From: an uncultured Clostridia bacterium
GTDB lineage: Bacteria; Bacillota; Clostridia; Christensenellales; CAG-314
Assembly: GCA_947053925.1 (NCBI GenBank)
Contig: CAMRUG010000011.1
Coordinates: 1 to 52,990 of the forward strand
DNA: 52,990 nucleotides
Direction: 5' to 3'
Every line of letters starts with the position of its first letter. The first letter of the stretch is position 1. A model generated the notes under the pieces. That model was given only the letters and a program-made list of their open reading frames with translations, was not told the DNA's origin and did not search any database. Shown here one piece after another: positions 34,898 to 43,546 of this stretch. The translations under genes were made by a program, and so were the position numbers.

Positions 34898-34976
34898 CTT
34901 TAGACAGTTCCTTGTACAGCATATAATACGCGGGATTTCCCGTTTCTTTAAACAATTTCCATGCGGTATCTTTCAT
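34842..34976 (-). CDS. yqzL: YqzL-family small protein
   Basis: A 44-residue ORF on the minus strand between era and recO, starting MKDTAWKLFKETGNPAYYML and continuing YKELSKDG. The WKLFKETG...YLLYKE pattern and the position between era and recO match YqzL of Firmicutes, a conserved protein of unknown function of about 45 residues. GGGGG lies ten bases before the ATG. Its 3' 56 bases overlap recO in another frame, so the tail (HNKSDRSQSDGLQGK) may be constrained by recO rather than by its own function. Confidence 0.8.
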   Translation of the reverse strand: MKDTAWKLFKETGNPAYYMLYKELSKDGHHNKSDRSQSDGLQGK

Positions 34977-35030
34977 TTTTTTTAACCCCCTAAACTGAGT
35001 TTGTCTCAATTTCTGAAAGTTATACCGTCT

Positions 35031-35924
35031 TTAATAATTTTTGCGGCTGTTATATCCCAATTCATTTAACATTGACGGGTTATTACGCCAATCTTCTTTG
35101 ACTTTTACCCAAAGAGTCAAAAACACTTTTGCAGAAAGAAATTTTTCTATACTTTCGCGGGCGTGTGTACCTATCCCTTTTATCATTGCCCCGTGCTTAC
35201 CCAAAACTATCGGCTTATGCGAAGATTTCTCTACTATAACCGTTGCGTCTATATCCCAAGCATTTCTTTCGTATTGCATCTTGTTAATCGCAATGCCTAT
35301 CCCGTGAGGAATTTCGTTTTCACAGCATAAAAGTACTTTTTCTCGGATTATCTCGCCGACTATATAACGTTGACTTTTATCCGTTACATCGTCTTCTTCA
35401 AAATACATTGCATCGCCGCTTAAATACTTTTTTAGCGCTTGTTTAAGTTCTAAAACCCCCTTATTACGCTTTGCAGATACGCAATAAACCTCTGATATTC
35501 CCTCTACTTCATTCAATTTAGACAATTCGGGCATAAGTCTTTGCGGTTGAGTTATATCGATTTTCGTAACCGCAACAACAATGGGAATATTCGATTTGGC
35601 ATACTTTGTAATTTGAGATAACTCTTTATCGCTGATTCCGTCGTGCCCGTCGATAACGACAAGTATGCAATCTACATCTTTAACGGCATTGTCGATACTT
35701 CTCAGCATATAATCGCCCAAAGCGTTTTTACTGTGCAAAAAACCGGGGGTATCTACAAAAACAATTTGGCTATCATCGTCTGTCCAAACCCCCATTATAT
35801 TATCTCGGGTAGTTTGCGGTTTAGGCGATACTATGGAAACTTTTTGTTGAATAAGTGCATTAAGCAATGTCGATTTACCCGCATTGGCAAATCCGACTAT
35901 TGCTATAAAACCTGTCTTTCTCAT
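35031..35924 (-). CDS. era: Ribosome-assembly GTPase Era
   Basis: Era (297 residues) binds the 3' end of 16S rRNA and couples 30S maturation to growth. The G1 motif is GFANAGKST, a variant of GRPNVGKST. G3 is DTPGFLHSK, G4 is TKID and G5 is SAKRNKG. A C-terminal KH domain (about 200-297) contains GKHGAMIKGIGTHARE. The start lies two bases after the ybeY stop with GAGAG as SD. In many relatives dgkA and cdd separate ybeY and era; here they are absent. Confidence 0.97.
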   Translation of the reverse strand: MRKTGFIAIVGFANAGKSTLLNALIQQKVSIVSPKPQTTRDNIMGVWTDDDSQIVFVDTPGFLHSKNALGDYMLRSIDNAVKDVDCILVVIDGHDGISDKELSQITKYAKSNIPIVVAVTKIDITQPQRLMPELSKLNEVEGISEVYCVSAKRNKGVLELKQALKKYLSGDAMYFEEDDVTDKSQRYIVGEIIREKVLLCCENEIPHGIGIAINKMQYERNAWDIDATVIVEKSSHKPIVLGKHGAMIKGIGTHARESIEKFLSAKVFLTLWVKVKEDWRNNPSMLNELGYNSRKNY

Positions 35925-35925
35925 A

Positions 35926-36408
35926 CTAATCTCTCTTTATACGCATCTTTGCAAGTATTTCGTCTTGCAATGCCGTCATCTGTTGTTCGTCCTGCGGGTC
36001 AATATGGTCATATCCTAACAAATGCAACAATCCGTGAAGCGACAAAAAACATAATTCGCGTTTTAGCGAATGTCCGTATTCTTCCGCCTGTTCTTTTGCC
36101 CTATCTAAACAAATAATTACGTCTCCTATATTCAGTTTTCCCGTTTCGGGATACAAACTGTCCAACGCAAACGCACCTATATCCAGAACTTTGCGTTCGG
36201 GATTGTCAACGGCAGGAAAAGACAATACATCCGTAACTTCGTCAATATTTCGGTATTGTTTGTTTAATTGTTTAATTTCTTCGGGCGAAACAAACGCCAA
36301 CGACATAGAAATATCGTTGACGGGTTGTCCCAAATAATTTAAAGCGTTTTGCAAAAGTTTTTTTATTGAAAACCTGATAGAACCGACATTGGTAAAATAT
36401 ATAGTCAT
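35926..36408 (-). CDS. ybeY: Endoribonuclease YbeY
   Basis: YbeY (160 residues), a single-strand endoribonuclease that acts in 16S rRNA processing and ribosome quality control. The zinc site is HGLLHLLGYDH, the family signature, followed by DQQD-like acidic residues. Upstream the NKQYRNIDEVTDVLSFP block is conserved. Its ATG shares one base with the pgpH stop (TAATG), so translation is coupled. Confidence 0.96.
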   Translation of the reverse strand: MTIYFTNVGSIRFSIKKLLQNALNYLGQPVNDISMSLAFVSPEEIKQLNKQYRNIDEVTDVLSFPAVDNPERKVLDIGAFALDSLYPETGKLNIGDVIICLDRAKEQAEEYGHSLKRELCFLSLHGLLHLLGYDHIDPQDEQQMTALQDEILAKMRIKRD

Positions 36409-37838
36409 TATTTGCCGCCTAATTTCACGTCCGGATAGGCTATGCGCTTGTGACGCACTCCCAAAAACGTAGATACGATTGTGTCTTTTATTATTTCGAT
36501 TTCTTTCATTGTGATATCGCAGTCGGTAAACTGTCCGAAAGACATACGTTCGTTGATAATATCTCCGACAATTTTTTCAGCACTGTTTTTGTCTCCGCCC
36601 GAACGTAACGCCGCTTCGGACGCGTCGCAAATCATTAAAATTGCGGATATCTTGGTAGTAGGTTTAGGTCCGTCATAGCAATATCCGTCATACGGTAAAA
36701 ATCCGTCGGTATACTTTTGGGCTTTTAAAAAGAAATATTTAATCGGCATTGTTCCGTGATGCTCGCAAATTGCTTTTTGGACTTCTTTCGGCAAACCGTA
36801 TTCCTTGGCTATTGAAAGCCCGTTTAAAGTATGGTACTTTATCATATTAACGCTTGCTTCAGGCGTCATATTATCGTGAGGATTAAATCCGTCAAATTGA
36901 TTTTCCGTAAAATACGCAGGATTTTTCATTTTTCCAATGTCATGATAATACGCCGCGGCTTTTGCGACAACAGCACTTTGTCCTATTGCCACTGCACAAG
37001 CTTCTACATACGTTGCTACCGTCAAACTGTGATTGTATGTTCCGGGTGCTTTCTCAAACAGTTTACGCATCAACTCATTGTCTGATGTTGCAATTTCAGA
37101 AAAACGGAATATTGAAGAAACATTGAATATCTTTTCAAATAGCGGAACGAGAATAAACATAAACATTACGCTGATAGGTCCACTGCCGAATGCGCAAGCA
37201 ACGATAATGCCGAATTCACGCCAATCCCAAGCATTGAGGTCTTGGAATATCAAACAGTTTATAGAAGCGCAAACCGCCGAAGTCAAACCTAGCACTACGC
37301 CTGCCAAAACATAACGCACGCGTCTGTACTGCTTGCCCAACAAAAACGAAACGAAAATCGCCTCAATTACTCCGCTAAATAGCAAATAAAAGAAATTTTC
37401 CGTTTGCAACTGAGTATGTTCTTGCCAAATAATAGCTTGCATAAAGCACAGCATAATAATAACAAAGTTAGCAAAAAAACCGCATTTACCCGAAACGATA
37501 ATAGTTAATACTAGCGAACACACTGCAAACGGAACAAGATAAATTGCATAAGCCCACAATTGCGAGAGTTGCAAAATTGCAAACGACACAATCATAGTAG
37601 AAAAAATAGCCCACGTCTCACGCGGATTTTCCATTACTTCTCTATCTGCAAAATAAATATATAATGCCAACGATACCAATAGCATTGCAGTCGTAACAAG
37701 TTGGACGTATATATTTACTTGATTTATTCTGCGTATGTTAGGCAAAATCGTCAGCGCAGAAAACAAAATATACGCTATCAAATAACTAGCGACAACTTGC
37801 TTCCAATTGATATTGTTTCTTTTCAATTTTCTAGCCAT
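36408..37838 (-). CDS. pgpH: PgpH-type HD phosphohydrolase without extracellular domain
   Basis: A 476-residue protein with about seven membrane helices (15-250), followed by an HD domain. Metal-site motifs are YYHDIGKMKNP, CEHHGT and ICDASEAALRS, with TYNHSL before them. PgpH/YqfF hydrolyses the second messenger c-di-AMP and sits in this same gene order in Bacilli. Those proteins have about 700 residues, with a large 7TMR-HDED domain outside the cell between helix 1 and 2. Here only about ten residues separate these helices, so that domain is absent. One-base overlaps join it to phoH and ybeY. Confidence 0.92.
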   Translation of the reverse strand: MARKLKRNNINWKQVVASYLIAYILFSALTILPNIRRINQVNIYVQLVTTAMLLVSLALYIYFADREVMENPRETWAIFSTMIVSFAILQLSQLWAYAIYLVPFAVCSLVLTIIVSGKCGFFANFVIIMLCFMQAIIWQEHTQLQTENFFYLLFSGVIEAIFVSFLLGKQYRRVRYVLAGVVLGLTSAVCASINCLIFQDLNAWDWREFGIIVACAFGSGPISVMFMFILVPLFEKIFNVSSIFRFSEIATSDNELMRKLFEKAPGTYNHSLTVATYVEACAVAIGQSAVVAKAAAYYHDIGKMKNPAYFTENQFDGFNPHDNMTPEASVNMIKYHTLNGLSIAKEYGLPKEVQKAICEHHGTMPIKYFFLKAQKYTDGFLPYDGYCYDGPKPTTKISAILMICDASEAALRSGGDKNSAEKIVGDIINERMSFGQFTDCDITMKEIEIIKDTIVSTFLGVRHKRIAYPDVKLGGK

Positions 37839-38788
37839 TATTTATCCTCTGTTTCGTATGCTTTGACGATTTTTTGAACCAACGGATGGCGCACAACGTC
37901 TCTTTCGTTTAATTTTATAATACCGATATCGTCAATATCTTTAAGTATTTTAACAGCGTGTTTAAGTCCCGAGGTCAAACCTTTGGGTAAATCTATTTGG
38001 GTAAGGTCTCCCGTAATTACCATTTTACTGTTTTCGCCTAACCTTGTCAAAAACATTTTTATCTGTTCTTTTGTAGTATTTTGCGCTTCGTCCAAAATAA
38101 CGTAAGCGTTAGACAACGTTCGTCCGCGCATATATGCAAGCGGCGCAATTTCTATTACTCCGCGCTCCATCATTTTAGAAAAAGTCTCATTGCCGAACAT
38201 TTCCTGTAAAGCGTCGTATAACGGACGAAGATACGGATTGACCTTTTCCTGTAAATCGCCGGGCAAAAAACCTAATTTTTCTCCTGCTTCCACGGCAGGT
38301 CTGGTAAGGATTATCTTTTCAACTTTCTTAGCCTTATATTCGTTAACCGCAATTGCAACTGCAAGATAAGTTTTACCTGTTCCGGCAGGACCTACTCCGA
38401 ATGTAATGGTCTTTTTCTTCATTAAGTCGACGTACTTTTTCTGCCCTACGGTTTTGCACTTAATAGGTTTTCCGCGGTTAGTAATCGCAACCGCATCCCC
38501 CATAAGCTCGTCAACTTCGTCCAGTTTATCCGCTTTAGCGCAATCGCAAAGATAATTTACTCTGCCGATATCTACGCTGTCGCCGTTATAAATAAATTCT
38601 TTTAACTTGTTTAAAACAGCCAAAGCCTTTTCGACGTTTGCATCTTCTCCTAATACACAGCACTCTCCGTCCTGCATAATTACTCTTACGTCAAACTCTT
38701 GGCTTATTGCTTTGATATTCTCGTCAAACGGACCGAACAGCCTTACAAGTTCATCCATTGACTGCGTTTCTATTTTTTTAGATACCAA
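37838..38788 (-). CDS. phoH: PhoH-family ATPase
   Basis: A PhoH-like P-loop protein (316 residues from this start). It has an N-terminal KH-like part to about 110, Walker A GPAGTGKTYL, the family block RPAVEAGEKLGFLPGD, and Walker B YVILDEAQN. The biochemical role is not settled (RNA helicase-like or nuclease-linked). The frame is open to an ATG at 38818, which would overlap yqfD by 17 bases, but GAGGAG lies five bases before the TTG at 38788, so this start is preferred. It belongs to the conserved yqf block. Confidence 0.92.
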   Translation of the reverse strand: MVSKKIETQSMDELVRLFGPFDENIKAISQEFDVRVIMQDGECCVLGEDANVEKALAVLNKLKEFIYNGDSVDIGRVNYLCDCAKADKLDEVDELMGDAVAITNRGKPIKCKTVGQKKYVDLMKKKTITFGVGPAGTGKTYLAVAIAVNEYKAKKVEKIILTRPAVEAGEKLGFLPGDLQEKVNPYLRPLYDALQEMFGNETFSKMMERGVIEIAPLAYMRGRTLSNAYVILDEAQNTTKEQIKMFLTRLGENSKMVITGDLTQIDLPKGLTSGLKHAVKILKDIDDIGIIKLNERDVVRHPLVQKIVKAYETEDK

Positions 38789-38801
38789 ATTAACTCCTCT
38801 G

Positions 38802-39884
38802 TCAATATACTTCCGCATATCCGATTAAAACGGCTTCAACTCCGTTGTCGGTAATATTGTATCTTACGTCTTTGACTTCGTAATCGCAATTTGTTTGCGC
38901 TGTTTTGTACGCTTTTTCTTTGAGTTCTTCTAAACATTCGTTTAAAGTTGCCGAAACAGTAGTTTCACGCATTTCTTTGTATACGTTTGTACGCACTTCT
39001 AAATTCAAAGGATACAGTTTTACATCGGTTACGCTAACCGTATAATTTTCAAATTTACATTTAGCGCCGTATTCTTTTCCGAACAGAACAACAGATATTT
39101 TTTTATATATGTTTCCCGTTTCTTCCACAACGGTTTTATAACCGTTATACTCGGCAAATCCGCTTGCGGCAAGTTCGATAGTAACTTTACCGAGAGCATA
39201 AACGTCCTTACTTTCTCCGTCGTTAAATACTCTGCGCCCTTCTATTAAAACGTCTCCGACTTGAACAGTATCGCCCACTTTGACTTTTGCCAAACCTTGT
39301 TCGCACAATACGTTCGTTACAATACCCGCTCTTGTTGCAATAATATCGCGACGAGTGTTCATATCTATGGGCGGTTCTATTTGCTTATTCGCGACTACGT
39401 TAACATAAGCAACGCTGCCTTTTACATTAACTACCGCGTACATTGCTCCGACGCTGTTTGCTACTGCATTTTCTACATTGTCGATATTAAGCCGATAAAG
39501 ATTTTTTCCTCGGCTAACCCCGACACTGCTTAACGCTTCTAACACTGTCTGAGTATCAAAATCGCCTGTTACTTCTATTTTCCAGCATATACGCGAAGAA
39601 AACGCCAAACCGATTACGGCAATAAGCAACACAATAGGTACTATAAAACGTTTTTTGATAAACTTACCTATTGCAAAATATCCTGTATAACGAATATTTT
39701 TTATATTATAGCACTTTTCGCGCAGTAATGCAACAACCTTATCGGATTGTTTGCCTGACACTTTTATTTGACAGATTTTTGCTTGCCGCTCTACTACTTG
39801 TAAGGCTATGCCTTTTTTACATAACTCGTTTAGCAGTCTTGTGATATTAAGCCCTTCAAAGGTAATAACGCAACTATTTTTCAT
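38802..39884 (-). CDS. yqfD: Sporulation protein YqfD
   Basis: YqfD (360 residues): an N-terminal soluble part with INITRLLNEL-like motif, one membrane helix at about 85-105 (FIVPIVLLIAVIGLAFSS), then a large extracytoplasmic domain starting WKIEVTGDFDT with the conserved REGVVTDVLV-like segment TRAGIVTNVLCEQG. In B. subtilis yqfD is needed for normal sporulation; the molecular role is unclear. GGAGGT precedes both a GTG and the ATG at 39884; the ATG is chosen. It overlaps yqfC by 11 bases. Confidence 0.92.
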   Translation of the reverse strand: MKNSCVITFEGLNITRLLNELCKKGIALQVVERQAKICQIKVSGKQSDKVVALLREKCYNIKNIRYTGYFAIGKFIKKRFIVPIVLLIAVIGLAFSSRICWKIEVTGDFDTQTVLEALSSVGVSRGKNLYRLNIDNVENAVANSVGAMYAVVNVKGSVAYVNVVANKQIEPPIDMNTRRDIIATRAGIVTNVLCEQGLAKVKVGDTVQVGDVLIEGRRVFNDGESKDVYALGKVTIELAASGFAEYNGYKTVVEETGNIYKKISVVLFGKEYGAKCKFENYTVSVTDVKLYPLNLEVRTNVYKEMRETTVSATLNECLEELKEKAYKTAQTNCDYEVKDVRYNITDNGVEAVLIGYAEVY

Positions 39885-40188
39885 CACGCTTTACCTCCAC
39901 TTTGTGTATCTTCCCTATTACGACAGCAAAGTGTTTTTCCAAACATCTTATTTGAAGATTTGTACCCGTAACCTGTAAAAAAGTTTTGTTGACAGCAAAT
40001 AATACTTCTTCGGACGAATATCCAACAATACCTTTGTGTCCTTCTACAACAACGGCATTACCCGAATAGACGGAATACTTGTAGCCGCCTGCAAGGGCGG
40101 ATAACTCCATTCCGCAAATATTAGAAATGTTTTCGTTAAAAGAATTGTTCATACAAATAATATATGACGCAATTGACAATTCTTTCAA
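39874..40188 (-). CDS. yqfC: YabP/YqfC-family sporulation protein
   Basis: A 104-residue beta-rich protein of the YabP/YqfC family, with the core VVVEGHKGIVGYSSEEVLFAV and following TGTNLQI, CLEKHFAVVIGKIHKVEV. YqfC lies before yqfD in most spore formers and is made early in sporulation. The ORF begins at a TTG; an internal ATG at 40152 has no SD, while AGGA lies about nine bases before the TTG, so the TTG is kept with reservation. Confidence 0.88.
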   Translation of the reverse strand: MKELSIASYIICMNNSFNENISNICGMELSALAGGYKYSVYSGNAVVVEGHKGIVGYSSEEVLFAVNKTFLQVTGTNLQIRCLEKHFAVVIGKIHKVEVKRDEK

Positions 40189-40278
40189 AAATTATTTTCC
40201 TATTTAAGACAAAAAATACTTTTTCCGTTTTAAACGTAAAACAAACGGTATCGTATCTGACTGCAGTTCTGCAAGCAA

Positions 40279-40536
40279 TTACAGCAGTTTGTCCAGTACC
40301 TGTGCAATTTCGTCCAACTTAACTTTTTTGTCTTCGCCGTTAGCCTCCATTACGCAATGACTTATATGTGCGTGTAAAACTTCCTTGTTTACTCTTGCCA
40401 GTATTGCCTGAGACGCCATTATTTGGTTAGAAATATCAATGCAATAGCGGTTTTCTTCAATCATTTTTATAATACCGTCAATTTGTCCGCGTGCCGTTTT
40501 AAGTAATCTTACCGTTTTAGACGTATCTGCCGTCAT
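40279..40536 (-). CDS. csoR: Copper-sensing repressor CsoR
   Basis: An 85-residue all-helical CsoR/RcnR-family repressor. The Cu(I) ligand set is Cys32 (YCIDI), His57 and Cys61 (HAHISHCV), the Cys-His-Cys triad of CsoR rather than the formaldehyde or nickel versions. Helix 1 shows RLLKTARGQIDGI. It overlaps the copA stop as ATGA and is last in the operon, so it is made from the promoter it represses. Its likely operator is at 43192-43212. Confidence 0.94.
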   Translation of the reverse strand: MTADTSKTVRLLKTARGQIDGIIKMIEENRYCIDISNQIMASQAILARVNKEVLHAHISHCVMEANGEDKKVKLDEIAQVLDKLL

Positions 40537-40748
40537 AATGTTTTTACCTCCGTAACTTTGTAATCTTGTTGTTCCACCGCATTTTTAAGCGTTTCTGCCG
40601 AAACGGACGAATCCGCCGTAACAGTTGCGTTATTTTCTTCTAAACTCACATTAACCTCCGTTACTCCGTCTACGCCTGATAACGCTTTGGTAACGCGCGA
40701 AACACAATGTCCGCACATCATTCCTTCGATTTGCAATTGATACTTCAT
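40533..40748 (-). CDS. copZ: Possible nested CopZ copper chaperone inside copA
   Basis: The last 71 codons of copA form a complete CopZ: MKYQLQIEGMMCGHC at the start and a full beta-alpha-beta-beta-alpha-beta length. The ATG at 40748 is preceded by AAGGAG (40758-40763) with a nine-base spacer, a strong SD inside the copA frame. Internal initiation would release free CopZ, which normally hands Cu(I) to CopA. Whether it is made separately is inferred, not seen. The linker before it looks like former intergenic sequence read through. Confidence 0.55.
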   Translation of the reverse strand: MKYQLQIEGMMCGHCVSRVTKALSGVDGVTEVNVSLEENNATVTADSSVSAETLKNAVEQQDYKVTEVKTL

Positions 40749-43109
40749 AGTCTCGTTCTCCTTTTTATTATTTTCCGATTGCTTGTTTATTTCCGTTTTT
40801 TCTTCTTGCAATAATCTGCAATTCGACTGGCAAACATCCGAATTAGCAACCGCCTTGCGCTTACCGCGCGGCTTAAATAATCTTAGCCGTAAAGCGTTTA
40901 GTACCACAAATAAACTAGATACGCTCATTGCCGCAGCCGCTATCATCGGGTTGAGTTTTAACGCAAGAGGCGTTGCAAACAGTACTCCCGCCGCAAGTGG
41001 TATGCCAAGCGAATTGTAGAAAAATGCCCAAAACAGATTTTGCTTGATATTACGTTTTGTTTTACGGCTGAGTTCGATAGCATACGCTACATCGCGTATG
41101 TCGTTTTTCATAAGCAAAACGTCTGCGCTGTCGACGGCTATATCCGAACCGTTTGCTACGGCAAAACCCACGTCCGCACGCGTCAAAGCAGGCGCGTCGT
41201 TTATTCCGTCGCCCACCATTGCGCAAGCGCCGTCTTTCATAAGTTCGGCAATTTTTTCTTCTTTTTGATTGGGCAATACTTCTGCAAAAAAGTTTTCAAT
41301 ACCAACCTCTTTACATACAGCCTCAGCCGACATAGCATTGTCGCCTGTAAGCAGAATAGGCTCGATTCCTAGGTTTTTCAAATTTTGAATTGCCTCGTAA
41401 GACGTGGGTTTTATTTCGTCTCCGACGCCTATTATTCCTATATACTTTCCGTTTTCCGCAACTATAAGACAAGTTAGCGCCTTGCTTGACAGAGAGTTAA
41501 GATCATCCGAATAACTGTTTTCGTCAACTTGCTGTTCTTTCATTAAGCGGCTGTTGCCGATAGCGTACGTTTTACCGTTTACAACAGCAAGGACGCCTCT
41601 GCCCGACAATGTTTCAAAACTCGCAGGCGTTGTCAATTCGATTTGCAACTCCTCGGCTTTTTCCACCACGGCTTTTCCCAAAGGGTGCTCGCTTTGCTTT
41701 TCGATACCGCCTACAATAGACAAGAATTCTTTCTCGTCCATAACGGTTTTAAATTCTTTAATGTGCGGTTTGCCTAGCGTTAGCGTTCCCGTTTTATCCA
41801 AAACGACCTTTTTGATATCGGCAAGTTTTTCCAAAGTCTCGCCGTCTTTTATAAGTATGCCGTGTTCGGCGCCCTTTCCCGTTGCCACCATTATCGCAAC
41901 AGGAGTAGCAAGCCCCAATGCGCAGGGACAAGATATTACAAGCACCGATATGGCAAAATCCAATGCCGTAGAAAACGTTTTGTCTACGCACATCCAGACG
42001 ATGAATGTAACAAGCGCAATTGACATAACCACCGGCACAAATACGGCAGAAATCTTATCTGCCAGCCTTTGGATAGGCGCTTTTGACGCTCCGGCTTCCT
42101 CTACAAGAGAAATTATTTGTTCCAGTATACTGTCAGAGCCGACAGAACTCACTTTGACTTGGACATAACCGCTGACGCTGACGGTACCGCCGATGACAAA
42201 ATCTCCGACTTGCTTTTCCACAGGCAGACTTTCGCCGTTTACACTGCTTTCGTTTACGAAACTACTGCCGCTGACGATATGCCCGTCCGCAGGAAATACC
42301 ATTCCCGCCTTGACAATTACAATATCGTCTACTTTAACGGACTTGCTGTCTACTTCGGTTTCGTTACCGTCAACGAGTTTTAACGCTTTATCCGGTGCGA
42401 GTTTTTTGAGTTTGGCAAGCGCGTCGCCTGTTTTGATTTTAGAACGCCCTTCCAAATACTTGCCCAAATCCACTAACGCCAAAATCATTGCCGACGACTC
42501 AAAATAGAGTTGATGATGATACTGCTCGACAGTTGCCATATCGCTCTTACCCAAAGCATAACTCATAATGAAAATTACGATTATACCATACAAGCCGCCT
42601 GCAAACGAACCGACGGCAATCAAACTGTCCATATTGGGCGCGCCTTTAAACAGGCGTTTAAAGCCGTTGATAAAATAACTTCTGTTGATATACCACACGG
42701 GCAAACACAGCAGCAACTGTATAAATGCAAAGGAAACGGCATTTTCAGCACCGTTAAGAAATGACGGCAAAGGCAGTTTTACCATATGCCCCATACCGAC
42801 ATACATAAGTACAAGGCAAATAACCGCCGACGTAATTAGTCTTGACAAAGTTACTCCGCTTGTATTTTTTTTGACCGATTTACTAGGCGTTTTTTCGCCG
42901 CCTTTAAGCGTTGCGTCGTACCCCGCTTGTACCACGGCTTTTATTATGGCATCGGGATTTGTTATTTTTTCATCGTAATTAACTAACATATTGTTAGCAA
43001 GAAGATTGACGGCGACTTTCTTAACGCCGACGACTTTGCTTACCGCTTTTTCAACGTGTGCAGAACAGGCAGAACAAGTCATACCCGTTATATCAAACTG
43101 TTGTTTCAA
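40533..43109 (-). CDS. copA: Cu(I)-exporting P-type ATPase CopA fused to a C-terminal CopZ domain
   Basis: An 858-residue P1B-1 ATPase. It has an N-terminal HMA domain (GMTCSAC, Cys12/15), eight membrane helices, actuator NGES, the ion site SCPCALG, DKTGT, SEHPLG and GDGINDAP, and the last helix MSVSSLFVVLNALRL. After the normal CopA end a 35-residue hydrophilic linker leads to a second HMA domain with GMMCGHC (residues 788-858). The start is a TTG with AGGAG 6-7 bases upstream; the first ATG lies inside the metal motif and cannot serve. Promoter and CsoR operator lie upstream. Confidence 0.95.
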   Translation of the reverse strand: MKQQFDITGMTCSACSAHVEKAVSKVVGVKKVAVNLLANNMLVNYDEKITNPDAIIKAVVQAGYDATLKGGEKTPSKSVKKNTSGVTLSRLITSAVICLVLMYVGMGHMVKLPLPSFLNGAENAVSFAFIQLLLCLPVWYINRSYFINGFKRLFKGAPNMDSLIAVGSFAGGLYGIIVIFIMSYALGKSDMATVEQYHHQLYFESSAMILALVDLGKYLEGRSKIKTGDALAKLKKLAPDKALKLVDGNETEVDSKSVKVDDIVIVKAGMVFPADGHIVSGSSFVNESSVNGESLPVEKQVGDFVIGGTVSVSGYVQVKVSSVGSDSILEQIISLVEEAGASKAPIQRLADKISAVFVPVVMSIALVTFIVWMCVDKTFSTALDFAISVLVISCPCALGLATPVAIMVATGKGAEHGILIKDGETLEKLADIKKVVLDKTGTLTLGKPHIKEFKTVMDEKEFLSIVGGIEKQSEHPLGKAVVEKAEELQIELTTPASFETLSGRGVLAVVNGKTYAIGNSRLMKEQQVDENSYSDDLNSLSSKALTCLIVAENGKYIGIIGVGDEIKPTSYEAIQNLKNLGIEPILLTGDNAMSAEAVCKEVGIENFFAEVLPNQKEEKIAELMKDGACAMVGDGINDAPALTRADVGFAVANGSDIAVDSADVLLMKNDIRDVAYAIELSRKTKRNIKQNLFWAFFYNSLGIPLAAGVLFATPLALKLNPMIAAAAMSVSSLFVVLNALRLRLFKPRGKRKAVANSDVCQSNCRLLQEEKTEINKQSENNKKENETMKYQLQIEGMMCGHCVSRVTKALSGVDGVTEVNVSLEENNATVTADSSVSAETLKNAVEQQDYKVTEVKTL

Positions 43110-43191
43110 AATTTACTCCTAAAAACGTTTTTTTATATCTAAAACTCAGTATGAGCAGAGGTTTTGACAGAAAACAAAACGCATCCTTTAA

Positions 43192-43245
43192 ATATACCCC
43201 CACAGAGTATATGTATAGTATATACAAAATTGTTAACAATTGCAA
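43192..43245 (-). promoter_or_regulatory. copA promoter and CsoR operator
   Basis: Minus strand: -35 TTGCAA (43240-43245), 17-bp spacer, -10 TATACT (43217-43222). Downstream, over the expected start, ATATAC-N9-GTATAT with a run of five C (43192-43212) matches the CsoR operator pattern (ATACCCC-like with GTAT half). Cu(I) binding by CsoR should free it. Confidence 0.75.
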
Positions 43246-43494
43246 GTAAAAACAGTGATTTTTTATTTAACAATAATCAATGACTTATTATCAATTAAAT
43301 TAGAATACCGAACCGAAATTTATTTTACTAATACACAATGTTTATGCCACAATTACCGTCAGCAAACTTTACGCTCTACCGAAATTATTTTATTTTACAA
43401 TAAAACCTATTTTTAACACTTACTATATTTGACGTGATAATGCAAGTTTAAACACCGGCAAAACCAACTCCGTAATACTGATAGAAAACACCTG
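43246..43494. other. Intergenic stretch
   Basis: About 250 AT-rich bases between the divergent copper and glycerophosphodiesterase promoters. No gene or strong structure seen. Confidence 0.5.
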
Positions 43495-43523
43495 TTGTAT
43501 ATTTTTGTTCTTTATGTTAAAAT
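43495..43523 (+). promoter_or_regulatory. Promoter of the glycerophosphodiesterase gene
   Basis: TTGTAT (43495-43500), 17-bp spacer, TAAAAT (43518-43523). Confidence 0.65.
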
Positions 43524-43546
43524 AAAAGAAAAAGGATTTAAAATTT

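Noticed and set aside
41554..42168. 204-codon plus-strand open frame
   Set aside because: Fully antisense to the conserved catalytic region of copA.
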